Assembly (NCBI GenBank): GCA_045544955.1 | Contig: JAZPZY010000065.1 | Coordinates: 1 to 64,000 of the forward strand | Reading direction: 5' to 3' | From: SIG701 sp045544955 | GTDB lineage: Bacteria > Bacillota > Clostridia > Oscillospirales > CAG-272 | DNA length: 64,000 nucleotides | Part shown: positions 15,240-24,122 of the stretch, in pieces | How the letters are laid out: every line of letters begins with the position of its first letter | Position numbering within the stretch: the first letter of the stretch is position 1 | Notes under the pieces: generated by a model | The model's input: only the letters and a program-made list of their open reading frames with translations | Databases searched by the model: none | What the model was told of the DNA's origin: nothing | Program-made: the position numbers and the translations under genes

Positions 15240-16541
15240 TCAATCGTCTGTATCAAAGCTTTCCAGTACGGACTTTTTCGCCGTAGGACGGCTGTCGCCG
15301 TGACGCACCTGCCACATGGTAAACAGGGCGGCACCGGAGAACAAAACGGCGTAGGGGAACAGTACGCGGTAGCCCATCAGCTGGATCAGAATACCGGAAA
15401 GCACCGGCGTCACGATCTGAGCCGCCATGGAGAAGGTGTAATAGATACCGGTGTAGCGGCCCACATCCGCCCCGGAGCTCATTTCCACCACCATAGGATA
15501 GGAGTTTACGTTGATGGCCGCCCAGCCGATACCGATCACGCCCATCACAGCGTAGATCACCGGGCTGTATTCGGTCAGAATAAAGCCGCAGAAATACGCC
15601 GCCGTCATAATGGCAACGCCGAACAGGATCACTTTTTTCCGTCCGAAGCGGGACGAGACGGCACCGATGGGAATATAGCTGACCGTGGCAACCAGCGTGG
15701 CCACCAACATCATGGATGCACCGGTTCCTTCGTCAATTCCCCATACCTCCAACACGTACCGGGAGTACACGCTGGACACGGCGTTATAGGCAATATACCA
15801 AAGGGCTACGGAGCAGAGGATGAAAATAAGGCTGCGGCGTACGTCCTTCGGCAGTGCACGGGAAGCCGTTTCGGGAACGTCCGCCGTTTTTTCCGTATCG
15901 GTCTTTTCGTCCCGGGCAATTTCCTCTGCGATTTTTTTCTCACGGACGGTAAGCACCAGAATCACGGCAGCCGCCACCATAAAGCCGGCGATGATGCCGA
16001 ACACCGTATGATAGCTTGCCGCCTTCTCGCCGGTGGCAACGTCCACCGACGGCAGCAGGAACATGATAATCAGATACGTAAAGATGCCGCCCAGCGCGCC
16101 CATCAGATTGATAACGGCGTTGCCCGCACTGCGAAGGGGCTTGGGCGTCAGATCCGGCATCAGTGCAACAGCCGGAGAACGGTAGGTAGCCATGGCGATC
16201 AGCAAAAGGGCCAGCGACACGGCAAACAGCAGAAAATTCTTCGACCAGTCCGCCGCAGGCACCACGAACATCAAAGCGGCGGCGGCCAGCGTACCGGCAA
16301 GGATAAAGGGCGTCCGCTTGCCAAGCCGGGTATTCGTCCTGTCGGACAACGTGCCGAACAGGGGCAGAAGGAAGATGGCCAGCACGTTGTCTGCCGCCAT
16401 CACCAAACCGGTCACGGACTCCGCCAGACCGAAGGTATACTGGAGCATATAGGGTACCACGTAATCGTACAGCTGCCAAAAGGCACAGATGGACATGAAT
16501 GCCAGTCCGATGAAAAATGTGCGTTTATAATTCAGTTTCAT
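15240..16541 (-). CDS. MFS transporter, SLC45/GPH-like
   Basis: 433 residues with about twelve membrane segments. The N-terminal pattern FGTLSDRTNTRLGKRTPFI is the loop between helices 2 and 3 of MFS and sugar-cation symporters. The start (FWQLYDYVVPYMLQYTFGL) resembles the SLC45-like and GPH sugar carriers of Clostridia. A glycoside or a related small solute is a fair guess. The central cytoplasmic loop (about 205-235) is highly charged. Its stop overlaps the GDPD start, so the carrier and the phosphodiesterase may act on one substrate class. Confidence 0.82.
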   Translation of the reverse strand: MKLNYKRTFFIGLAFMSICAFWQLYDYVVPYMLQYTFGLAESVTGLVMAADNVLAIFLLPLFGTLSDRTNTRLGKRTPFILAGTLAAAALMFVVPAADWSKNFLLFAVSLALLLIAMATYRSPAVALMPDLTPKPLRSAGNAVINLMGALGGIFTYLIIMFLLPSVDVATGEKAASYHTVFGIIAGFMVAAAVILVLTVREKKIAEEIARDEKTDTEKTADVPETASRALPKDVRRSLIFILCSVALWYIAYNAVSSVYSRYVLEVWGIDEGTGASMMLVATLVATVSYIPIGAVSSRFGRKKVILFGVAIMTAAYFCGFILTEYSPVIYAVMGVIGIGWAAINVNSYPMVVEMSSGADVGRYTGIYYTFSMAAQIVTPVLSGILIQLMGYRVLFPYAVLFSGAALFTMWQVRHGDSRPTAKKSVLESFDTDD

Positions 16542-16567
16542 GATTTACACTCCGAAACAAATTTTGT

Positions 16568-17119
16568 TCAAAGGCCGAACGCCTGAATGATACGCTCCGC
16601 CGCTTCTTCCGGGGACACGTCGGCATTTTCAATACGGATAAAATGTTCAAAGGGAACTTCTCCGTCACGGCTGATCATACGGTGCTGTATATCGTCCCGA
16701 ATCAATCTTGCCTCCGAGGAGGCGATATCCCGTTTGGACGGTTTATGCGCCAGACGGTTTTCCGTCCGGTTACGGGCAAGGCGCACCTCCTGCGGTGCAT
16801 CCAGCTCCGCACAGTAAATCTCCGCACCGTGTGCACGAAAGATATCCGCTACACGGACAATGTATGCCGTATCCTCCGGGGCGTCAAACGCCCACATAAA
16901 CGTGAATATCATTCCCTCCGCGTCCGAGGCGGCGAACTCCTCAAAGATCGCTTCCCGAATTCGGCGGTCAGCGGCGGCATTCCGTTTTCCGAACACGCTG
17001 AGTACCAATTCAATACTCATATGATTGTGAAACAGCCTGAGTCCTGTACGACGTGCAATTTCCTGCCCGACCGTCATTTTTCCAACGGCTGTATCACCGG
17101 CGATTATCAGCAGTTTCAC
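16568..17119 (-). CDS. P-loop kinase-like protein
   Basis: 183 residues. It begins LLIIAGDTAVGKMTVGQEIA, a Walker A P-loop, and shows the short alpha/beta layout of shikimate- or adenylate-kinase-like P-loop proteins, with a lid-like basic region (RLARNRTENRL). It probably phosphorylates a small molecule, but nothing identifies it. I chose the GTG at 17119: it forms a GTGA overlap with the YbaK-family stop and has GGAG upstream, and the P-loop then sits right at the N-terminus. Confidence 0.7.
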   Translation of the reverse strand: MKLLIIAGDTAVGKMTVGQEIARRTGLRLFHNHMSIELVLSVFGKRNAAADRRIREAIFEEFAASDAEGMIFTFMWAFDAPEDTAYIVRVADIFRAHGAEIYCAELDAPQEVRLARNRTENRLAHKPSKRDIASSEARLIRDDIQHRMISRDGEVPFEHFIRIENADVSPEEAAERIIQAFGL

Positions 17120-17601
17120 GCCTGCTCCTCCGGCCGCCAGCCCTTCGTCACGTCCACCCAACCGGCAGAACGGGACGCGGCTTCCAGCTCCTTCGGCGTC
17201 ATGCGGACCGCACTGGAGGAACTGCCTGCGGCGGGATACACCGTATCAAAACGGAGCAGGGACTCGTCCAGATACACCGTAACACCGTCCGGGAGTGCAA
17301 AGGGGCAAACGCCGCCCACGGCGTGGCCGGTATACTGAATTGCCTCCTCCGGCGTGAGCATTTTTGCCTTTTGGGAAAACCGCATTTTGTACCGGGGATT
17401 ATCGATCCGGGCGTCGCCCGCCATCACGATCAGCACCGGCGTCTCCCCCTGCATAAAGGAAAGCGTCTTGGCGATACGTGCTTCCTCGCAGCCCAAGGCT
17501 TCAGCCGCCAGTGCCACGGTCGCACTGGACACGGAAAACTCCTGCACCCGATCCGCAAGGCCGAAGGCGGCAAGATACTCTTTTACTGCTTCAACAGACA
17601 T
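17116..17601 (-). CDS. YbaK/ProX-type aminoacyl-tRNA deacylase
   Basis: 161 residues, the whole length of the YbaK/ProRS-editing fold. The conserved Lys lies in RIAKTLSF. The GDARIDNPRYKMRF and GHAVGGVCPFALP motifs are those of the prolyl-tRNA editing branch. These proteins clear mischarged tRNAs (Cys-tRNA-Pro, Ala-tRNA-Pro) in trans. Located just after proA and proB, an association that would fit with tRNA-Pro quality control, though that is only inferred. Confidence 0.88.
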   Translation of the reverse strand: MSVEAVKEYLAAFGLADRVQEFSVSSATVALAAEALGCEEARIAKTLSFMQGETPVLIVMAGDARIDNPRYKMRFSQKAKMLTPEEAIQYTGHAVGGVCPFALPDGVTVYLDESLLRFDTVYPAAGSSSSAVRMTPKELEAASRSAGWVDVTKGWRPEEQA

Positions 17602-17620
17602 AGTATTTCCTCATTCTCCT

Positions 17621-18886
17621 TTACCGAATCTGCCCGTTACCGGTTACGAGATATTTTTCCGTAGTCAAAGCGTCCAGTCCCATGGGGCCCCGGGCATGGA
17701 GTTTCTGCGTAGAGATGCCCAGTTCCGCCCCGAAGCCGAACTCGCCGCCGTCCGTAAAGCGGGTGGAGGCGTTCACGTAAACCGCCGCCGCATCCACGGA
17801 CGCCTGAAAATATTCCGCCGCAGAAAGATCGTTCGTCACGATGGACTCGCTGTGTCCGGTATTATACCGATTGATGTGGGAAACGGCTTCCTCCAGTGAA
17901 TCCACAATCTTCACCGCCAGGATCAGATCGTTGTACTCCGTCGCCCAGTCTTCCTCCGCTGCCGGTGTCACGTCGGGCAGGATCCCTCTCGTACGCTCGC
18001 ATCCGCGGATCACACAGCCGTTTTCATCCATAGCCTTTTTCAGCATCGGCAGAAAATCGGATGCAATGCCGGCATCCACCAGAACCGTCTCGCAGGCATT
18101 GCAGACGGACGGACGGGAAATTTTCGCATTCACCGCAATGGAAAGTGCCTTTGCAAGATCGGCGGCGGCGTGGACGTACAGGTGGCAGTTTCCCGCCCCG
18201 GTCTCGATCACCGGCACACGGGCGTTGTCCACCACGGCACGGATCAGTCCTTTTCCGCCCCGGGGCACCAGCACGTCAATAAAGCCACGCATCTGCATCA
18301 GTGCCTCCGAGGAAGTACGGGTGGTATTTTCGATGAGGCAGACCGCATCCGCCATCCGGGAATCCATACATTCGGTAAGTGCCTGCCGGGCAAGAGTCAC
18401 CACGGCACGGTTGGATTCGATAGCCTCTTTTCCACCCCTAAGAACCACGGCGTTGCCGCTTTTGATGCAAAGTGCGGCCACGTCGGCGGCCACGTTTGGT
18501 CTGGCTTCAAAAATTACGCCAACCACACCCATGGGCACGCGGACACGCCGGATCATAAGGCCGTTTGGACGGCTCCAGCAGTCGCCCTTTCCGATGGGAT
18601 CGGTGAGTGCGGCAATGTCCTCTGCCCCTTTTGCCATGCCCTCGATCCGTTCTTTCGTCAGGCGGAGCCGGTCCAGCATGGTATCCTTCACACCGTTTTC
18701 CCGGGCACCCGCAAGATCCTTTTCATTGGCGGCGAGAATCACACCTGCATTCTCCCGGAGCAGACGGGCAAAGGTCACAAGCACCCGGTTTTTCATCTCC
18801 GTACGTGCTCCGGCAAGTGCCGGGGCACACGCTTTGGCACGGGCACACAGTGCCTGTACCTCCTCGTATACTGCGTTTTCCATCAT
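17621..18886 (-). CDS. proA: Gamma-glutamyl phosphate reductase
   Basis: 421 residues, the standard ProA length. An aldehyde-dehydrogenase-like fold with the catalytic Cys in SVCNACETVLVD and the NADPH-binding segment VGVIFEARPNVAAD. It makes glutamate-5-semialdehyde, the second step of proline synthesis. The ATGATG start overlaps the proB stop (ATGA) and is preceded by GGAG, so the two are translationally coupled. Confidence 0.97.
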   Translation of the reverse strand: MMENAVYEEVQALCARAKACAPALAGARTEMKNRVLVTFARLLRENAGVILAANEKDLAGARENGVKDTMLDRLRLTKERIEGMAKGAEDIAALTDPIGKGDCWSRPNGLMIRRVRVPMGVVGVIFEARPNVAADVAALCIKSGNAVVLRGGKEAIESNRAVVTLARQALTECMDSRMADAVCLIENTTRTSSEALMQMRGFIDVLVPRGGKGLIRAVVDNARVPVIETGAGNCHLYVHAAADLAKALSIAVNAKISRPSVCNACETVLVDAGIASDFLPMLKKAMDENGCVIRGCERTRGILPDVTPAAEEDWATEYNDLILAVKIVDSLEEAVSHINRYNTGHSESIVTNDLSAAEYFQASVDAAAVYVNASTRFTDGGEFGFGAELGISTQKLHARGPMGLDALTTEKYLVTGNGQIR

Positions 18887-19677
18887 GCGTCTCCCTTTAC
18901 GGCAAAATAAGTACCGGCACGCTGACCGTCAAATATGTTATAGAGGATCCGGGGATCCCGGCCGTTCAGAATCATCATGGGGATCCCGGCGGTCGTTGCG
19001 ATCTTGGCGGCCTTCAGTTTGGTAATCATACCACCCGTACCCCGGGTCGTGCCCACGCCGCCGGCGTAGCCCAGAATCTCGTCGCTGATCTCCGTCACCG
19101 TCTCAATCAGACGGGCGTTTTTGTTCTTTCTGGGATCACTGTCATACAGGCCGTCGATGTCGCTGAGGTTAATGAGCAGATCCGCATCGCAGATCATGGC
19201 AACGTAGGCAGACAGAGTATCGTTTCCGCCGAATTTGATTCCCTCGTAGGAAACGGAGTCGTTTTCGTTTACGATGGGAATACAGCCGAAACCGATCAGC
19301 GTAGCGAAGGTGGATTTGGCCAGCTGCAGACGTTTTTCGTCATCCACCACGTCTTTGGTAACGAGGATCTGCCCCACCGTATGTCCGTAGGTAGCAAACA
19401 GCCGTTCGTACAGCCGCATGATCTCACACTGCCCAACGGCGGCCAGGGCCTGTTTTTCTTCCGTAGTACGGTCGGCAATTTCAAGTCCCAGACGGCTGGT
19501 GCCGGCAGAGACCGCACCGGATGAGACCAGCACTACCTCGCGCCCTGCATTGCGCATATCGGACAGAACGCGCACCAGGGTCTCGATGCGGCGGATATTC
19601 AGTTTTCCCGACGGATACGTCAAGGTAGAGGTGCCAATTTTTACCACCACGCGGTGAAACTTCTCATTTTGTACCAT
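18883..19677 (-). CDS. proB: Glutamate 5-kinase without PUA domain
   Basis: 264 residues. An amino-acid kinase fold from VVVKIGTSTLT through SSGAVSAG (glutamate site), NENDSVSYEGIKFGGNDTLSAYVA (the proline-sensitive loop region) and GTGGMITKLKAAKIA. It phosphorylates glutamate to start proline synthesis. The E. coli enzyme is about 100 residues longer because of a C-terminal PUA domain, which is absent here as in several Firmicutes. First gene of the minus-strand string. AGG lies six bases before the ATG. Confidence 0.96.
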   Translation of the reverse strand: MVQNEKFHRVVVKIGTSTLTYPSGKLNIRRIETLVRVLSDMRNAGREVVLVSSGAVSAGTSRLGLEIADRTTEEKQALAAVGQCEIMRLYERLFATYGHTVGQILVTKDVVDDEKRLQLAKSTFATLIGFGCIPIVNENDSVSYEGIKFGGNDTLSAYVAMICDADLLINLSDIDGLYDSDPRKNKNARLIETVTEISDEILGYAGGVGTTRGTGGMITKLKAAKIATTAGIPMMILNGRDPRILYNIFDGQRAGTYFAVKGDA

Positions 19678-19768
19678 AGCAGCCTGTTTTTTACTCCCGT
19701 TACATGAATTTTGACAAAAAATTTTCAGGATTTTTGCGAAATGTATTTCATTCCGGCGCAGAATATAT

Positions 19769-19774
19769 TATAAT
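19769..19774 (+). promoter_or_regulatory. Possible -10 of the zapA string
   Basis: TATAAT in an AT-rich stretch 118 bases before the zapA start. The -35 (TTTCAT, 17 bases upstream) is poor. Confidence 0.4.
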
Positions 19775-19891
19775 AAGATGTATATCTGTGTGTGCACGGA
19801 AAAGTGTACCCTTATTATATCACACTCAACAAATAAATCAAGAGGAAACCGCCAATCGTACTGCGGAATTTCACGAAACGGAGAAAACATC

Positions 19892-20635
19892 ATGGAACAG
19901 AACAACCAGGCAAAACAAAAATACAATATTGAAATTGCGGATATTCAGCTGACCATTCTTTCGGATGAAACGGAAGAGTTCGTAAACGATATCGTTTCCC
20001 GTCTGGATACGCAGATCCGGACGCTGACCGTACAAAACAAACGCTGTGCAAAAATCGATGCGGCCATTCTCTGTGCGCTGGATTCCCTGGGCGAGAAAAC
20101 GAAGTTGGAGAAAAAGATCAAGAATCTGGAAGCCCAGATCTCCCTGTACGAAGCCAATCTTCGCCGCGTGCGCACGGAAGCCCCCGCGACGGAAAAGAAA
20201 GCACCGGTAAAGAAGGCAGAGGAGACGGAGCCTGCACCTGCGGAAGAAAAAGCCGAAGCGGAGAAAGAGCCGCCCAAGCCGAAAAGACAAACCATCAAGC
20301 GGAAACTCCCCCAGCAGCTGGCTATGGAAGAGGCCGCAAAGGAAGAAGACGCCAAGGTAGACGTGATCGCTTCCACGGAATCCGCTAAAGAATATACGAA
20401 CGAGGTGGTGGCTGCCGGTGAAGCAAAGCCGGAAGAAGCCCCTTCCGTTCTGAAGAGTGAGAAACTGCAGGAGTTGGAGTCCTTCCTGAGACGCCGCAGC
20501 GAGTCAGGCGCCGCCGACGGTGACGGTGCTAAAGCCGGCGGAAACGATAAGATCCGCCAGATTGAAGAACTGCTCCGCGCAGGCGGCGGTTCCCGTTCCC
20601 TCAGCGATGCTCTGAAGGACGCAAAGAATGACTGA
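19892..20635 (+). CDS. zapA: ZapA-like cell division protein with long charged tail
   Basis: 247 residues. The first about 95 match ZapA: IEIADIQLTILSDETEEFVNDI, a long helix, and a coiled coil (LEKKIKNLEAQISLYEANL). ZapA dimers bundle FtsZ at the division ring. The rest is a low-complexity Ala/Glu/Lys/Pro tail (about 100-210) and a short C-terminal part with FLRRR and a Gly/Ser patch. ZapA alone is usually 80-110 residues, so the tail is an unusual addition. I chose the ATG at 19892, with GGAG upstream and the fold beginning soon after. Its stop overlaps the U32 start by eight bases. Confidence 0.85.
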   Translation: MEQNNQAKQKYNIEIADIQLTILSDETEEFVNDIVSRLDTQIRTLTVQNKRCAKIDAAILCALDSLGEKTKLEKKIKNLEAQISLYEANLRRVRTEAPATEKKAPVKKAEETEPAPAEEKAEAEKEPPKPKRQTIKRKLPQQLAMEEAAKEEDAKVDVIASTESAKEYTNEVVAAGEAKPEEAPSVLKSEKLQELESFLRRRSESGAADGDGAKAGGNDKIRQIEELLRAGGGSRSLSDALKDAKND

Positions 20636-22685
20636 TCTGCCCGAACTGCTCGCGCCTGCCGGATCGCCGGAAGCACTCCACGCCGCCATTGAGGGTGGTG
20701 CGGATGCGGTGTATTTCGGCTCCGTCCGATTCAGTGCCCGTATGCGTGCCCGGAATTTTGACGAAAGCGAGATCGCAGACGCCATTGCACTCTGCCGTGC
20801 CCACGGCGTGAGATCCTACATAACGGTAAATACCCGTCTCCGTGACGGGGAAATGGAGCCGCTTCTGGAAACGGTATCCGTGCTGAACGAAGCCGGCGCG
20901 GACGCTTTGATCATCGCTGATCTTGGAGCCGCCTCTCTGATCCGCCAGCGGTTTCCCGATCTGCCTCTGCACGCCAGCACCCAGCTCTCCGGCGTATCCG
21001 CCGCCGATGCGGCAGAGCTGTTCCGGCTGGGATTTTCACGCATGGTGTGCCCGCGGGAATTGTCCATCGGACAGATTGCCGCGTTGTGCGGCAAATCTCC
21101 TCTGGAGATTGAAATGTTCATTCACGGTGCACACTGCGTGTCCTTTTCGGGGCAGTGCATGCTCAGTTACGCCATGGGCGGACGAAGCGGCAACCGGGGC
21201 GAATGTGCCCAGCCTTGCCGTCTGCCCTACATGATCGCCGGAAACACCGGCGTCTCAAAGTCCGAATATCCGCTGAGCCTTAAGGATATGTGCCTGGCAC
21301 AGCATATCCGGGAGATTCTTCTCTCCGGCGTCCGCTCGCTGAAGATAGAAGGACGGCAGAAATCCCCCGATTACGTATGGGGCGTGACGAAAACGTACCG
21401 CACCCTTCTGGACGAGAGGAGAGACGCCACAAAAGAAGAAATGCAGACACTGGCGTCCCTGTTCAGCCGGGACGGATTCTCCGACGGCTATCTGAAAACA
21501 TCATACAAAGGTATGCTGGGCATCCGCCGGGAAGAGGATACGGAAAAGAGCAAAAATGCGGAAAGCTTCCCGGGCCTTACGAAACGCATACCGCTTGACG
21601 CCCATCTGGCGGTGCACGCCGGTGTACCTATCACGCTTTCCCTATCGGACGGATCCCGCACCGTTACTGCGTCGGGAGTTATTCCGTGGGAAGCGCGCAC
21701 CGTGCCGCTGACGGAAGAAACTGCACGGAAAAACATAGAAAAATGCGGCGGTACGCCGTTCGTCATTACCTCCTTCACAGGTGAGATCGACGGCGGGCTG
21801 TTCTGCACGCCCGCCCAACTGAACACCCTTCGCCGGGACGCACTTTCCGCATGGAACGTCCCTCCCAGCCGCCGGGTGCTTTCCCCCGCCGCTGATACTG
21901 CGGAGCATACGCCTGCGGTTGCGGCTACGCCCCGTTATACGGCAGAATTTCTTTCGCCGGGACAGATCCCGCCGGACGCGGAATCGTTTTTTGACGAAAT
22001 ATATCTGCCGCTGCACTGCCGTACAAAATCCTACGGCGTAGTGCTGCCGGAATACGCTCCCGACAAGCGGAGCGGACAGATCCGGGCGGCCCTTTCGCTT
22101 TCCGCCCCTGCCGCCGTCCTGGCACACAGTCCGGCACAGATCGCCCTTGCTAAAGAGATGGGCATTCCCGTCACCGCTTCGCTTCGGCTGAACGTATTCA
22201 ACGAGCACTGCGCCCGGGAAATTCTCCGGATCGGTGCGGATACCGTTACCCTTTCCCCGGAGCTGCCTCTTGGGGCAATGCGGTCGATCCGTGCCCCAAA
22301 ATCCGTGATCGTATACGGACGGCTGCCCCTTATGCTCACGCTCCGCTGTGCCATTTCCGACGGCGGTGCCATGTGCCGCATGCACGGCACGGGCGGCTTC
22401 ACGGAGGCGGATACCGTATCCAAAAATCACCTATGCCTTGCCTCCCTCAAGGATCGCACCGGTGCTGCATTCCCCATCGTGGGCATGTACGACTGCACCA
22501 ACGTCATTTACAACAGCGTCCCCATCTGGATGGCGGACAAAAAACAGACGCTTCTCTCTCTTGGGGCCTCCCGTCTCCATTTTCTGTTCACCACAGAATC
22601 GCAGAAAGAGGTTTCGGAAATCATCCGTGCCTACAAGGAGGGAGCCGCTCCCACGGATCCCACGGGGATCCGCCGGCTGAAATAA
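20628..22685 (+). CDS. U32 peptidase-family protein with DUF3656-like insert
   Basis: 685 residues. It begins PELLAPAGSPEALHAAI, as in U32 proteins, and carries the family signature EMFIHGAHCVSFSGQCMLS at about residue 163, followed by NRGECAQPCRLPY. The conserved Cys residues (GAHC, GQC, GEC, QPC) fit the Fe-S-binding pattern of RlhA/TrhP/UbiU-type U32 proteins, now linked to RNA or quinone hydroxylation rather than proteolysis. The long middle insert resembles DUF3656, as in RlhA, which modifies 23S rRNA C2501. Translationally coupled to zapA. Confidence 0.85.
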   Translation: MTDLPELLAPAGSPEALHAAIEGGADAVYFGSVRFSARMRARNFDESEIADAIALCRAHGVRSYITVNTRLRDGEMEPLLETVSVLNEAGADALIIADLGAASLIRQRFPDLPLHASTQLSGVSAADAAELFRLGFSRMVCPRELSIGQIAALCGKSPLEIEMFIHGAHCVSFSGQCMLSYAMGGRSGNRGECAQPCRLPYMIAGNTGVSKSEYPLSLKDMCLAQHIREILLSGVRSLKIEGRQKSPDYVWGVTKTYRTLLDERRDATKEEMQTLASLFSRDGFSDGYLKTSYKGMLGIRREEDTEKSKNAESFPGLTKRIPLDAHLAVHAGVPITLSLSDGSRTVTASGVIPWEARTVPLTEETARKNIEKCGGTPFVITSFTGEIDGGLFCTPAQLNTLRRDALSAWNVPPSRRVLSPAADTAEHTPAVAATPRYTAEFLSPGQIPPDAESFFDEIYLPLHCRTKSYGVVLPEYAPDKRSGQIRAALSLSAPAAVLAHSPAQIALAKEMGIPVTASLRLNVFNEHCAREILRIGADTVTLSPELPLGAMRSIRAPKSVIVYGRLPLMLTLRCAISDGGAMCRMHGTGGFTEADTVSKNHLCLASLKDRTGAAFPIVGMYDCTNVIYNSVPIWMADKKQTLLSLGASRLHFLFTTESQKEVSEIIRAYKEGAAPTDPTGIRRLK

Positions 22686-22718
22686 CCGGATCACACAAAA
22701 ACGAAAGGAGTTTTCCGT

Positions 22719-23171
22719 ATGGCTGAACCGCTGAACGTTCGTATTCTGCTTTTGAAAGAGGGTGCCTCCGTGCCGCACTATGCCACGGAAGGGGCGGCCG
22801 CCTGCGATCTGACGGCGGCTATTGATTCGCCCCTCACCATACCGAAGGGCGAATCCCGTTCCGTCCCCACCGGTATTGCCATTTCCATGGAGGAGGACGG
22901 CATCGTGGCCATCGTCTGTGCCAGATCCGGTCTTGCCTTCAAGCACGGACTGTCGTTGGTAAACGGCATCGGCGTGATCGACCGGGATTACCGGGGCGAG
23001 ATCGCCGTGGGTATCCGCAACGACGGGGCATCCGACTACACCGTCACCCCCGGCGAACGGATCGCACAGCTGATGTTTCTGCCTTACCGCACCGCACGCT
23101 TTACAACCGTCACCGAACTGGACGACACGGTGCGGGGCACGGGCGGATTCGGCTCTACGGGAAAGATATAA
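22719..23171 (+). CDS. dut: dUTP diphosphatase (dUTPase)
   Basis: 150 residues, a trimeric-type dUTPase with all five motifs: AACDLTA, ARSGLAFKHGL, GVIDRDYRGEI (catalytic Asp), GERIAQLMF and the C-terminal RGTGGFGSTG arm. It hydrolyses dUTP to dUMP, which keeps uracil out of DNA and feeds dTMP synthesis. GAAAGGAG precedes the ATG. Part of the plus-strand envelope/division string. Confidence 0.96.
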   Translation: MAEPLNVRILLLKEGASVPHYATEGAAACDLTAAIDSPLTIPKGESRSVPTGIAISMEEDGIVAIVCARSGLAFKHGLSLVNGIGVIDRDYRGEIAVGIRNDGASDYTVTPGERIAQLMFLPYRTARFTTVTELDDTVRGTGGFGSTGKI

Positions 23172-23186
23172 ACAGGTAACGGTACG

Positions 23187-23444
23187 ATGAAAAAAGGTTT
23201 TTGGTTCAATTTGTTTTTAGTATGCACCGGCGTGGTGGTCGGCACGCTTCTCTCCAAATTCTGTGCCGGCAATCCCTCCCTTGCCTTTCTGTCCCACGGG
23301 CTGGATTTCGGTATGAAAAACCCGGCCACCTTTGATCTGCACGTGCTGACGGTCACCTTCGGCATCTCGCTGAATCTGAATATCTCCGTCATCCTCTGTA
23401 TCGTGCTTGCCGTATTTCTGGGTAATCTGATTGCGAAAAGATAA
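23187..23444 (+). CDS. DUF4321 small membrane protein
   Basis: 85 residues with two membrane helices (about 5-22 and 62-82) and a short Gly/Phe-rich loop. It matches the DUF4321 family by length, topology and position, directly upstream of maf and mreB as in many Clostridia. Function unknown. The setting suggests a role tied to the elongation machinery. Confidence 0.75.
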   Translation: MKKGFWFNLFLVCTGVVVGTLLSKFCAGNPSLAFLSHGLDFGMKNPATFDLHVLTVTFGISLNLNISVILCIVLAVFLGNLIAKR

Positions 23445-23448
23445 TACG

Positions 23449-24027
23449 ATGATGAAACGACTGATTCTCGCCTCCGCTTCCCCGCGGCGGCACGAACTGC
23501 TGACGGCGGCGGGGATTCCCCACACCGTCCTTACCGCCGACACGGACGAATCCCTGCCGGACGGAATCTTACCGCAGGATGCGGTCCAGATGCTTTCCGC
23601 CCGCAAAGCGGCCGCAGTGCTTCCCCTCGCACCGGCCGGCTCAGTGATTCTGGCCGCCGATACGGTAGTAGCACTGGACGGAAAGATCCTGGGCAAGCCC
23701 CGGGATGCGGAGAATGCCCGGCAGATGCTTTCTGCCCTTTCCGGCAGATCCCATCACGTATACACTGGCGTGACGTTGACCGACGGTAAAAAAACCGTCA
23801 CCGCCTTTGGGGAGACTGCTGTAAAAATGCGGAAGATCTCCCCCGAAGAGATGGATGCGTATATAGCTACCGGCGAGCCCATGGACAAAGCCGGTGCCTA
23901 CGGCATCCAGGGGCGTGCCGCCCTGTTTGCCATGGGGATTGACGGCGACTATGCAAACGTAGTAGGTCTGCCCGTCTCCCTGGTAGGCGAGATCCTCCGG
24001 AAGGATTTTCACTTCCCTCTGTTCTGA
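23449..24027 (+). CDS. maf: Maf-family nucleotide pyrophosphatase
   Basis: 192 residues. LILASASPRRHELL at the N-terminus, AADTVVALDG (catalytic Asp region) and TGEPMDKAGAYGIQG are the Maf/YhdE hallmarks. These enzymes hydrolyse non-canonical NTPs (dTTP/UTP or methylated forms). The N-terminal and mid motifs fit the dTTP/UTP branch. The gene begins at tandem ATGs (23449, 23452) a few bases after the DUF4321 stop with only a weak ribosome site, so coupling is likely. An in-frame ATG at 23431 would overlap DUF4321. Confidence 0.93.
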   Translation: MMKRLILASASPRRHELLTAAGIPHTVLTADTDESLPDGILPQDAVQMLSARKAAAVLPLAPAGSVILAADTVVALDGKILGKPRDAENARQMLSALSGRSHHVYTGVTLTDGKKTVTAFGETAVKMRKISPEEMDAYIATGEPMDKAGAYGIQGRAALFAMGIDGDYANVVGLPVSLVGEILRKDFHFPLF

Positions 24028-24086
24028 ATCCGCACTGAATAAGAAAACACATTTTCCGAAAGGGAAATTTGACATAACGATAATCG

Positions 24087-24122
24087 AAAGGAACTCCGCC
24101 CCGGCGGAGTGGGAATCACAAA
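24087..24122 (+). promoter_or_regulatory. mreB ribosome site separated from ATG by a hairpin
   Basis: AAAGGA (24087-24092) lies 30 bases before the mreB ATG, too far for normal use. Between them sits CTCCGCC-CC-GGCGGAG (24094-24109), whose 3' arm contains the nearer GGAG. Either the hairpin folds out and shortens the spacing to the upstream AAAGGA, or it hides the downstream GGAG. Both would make mreB translation depend on structure. Confidence 0.45.
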
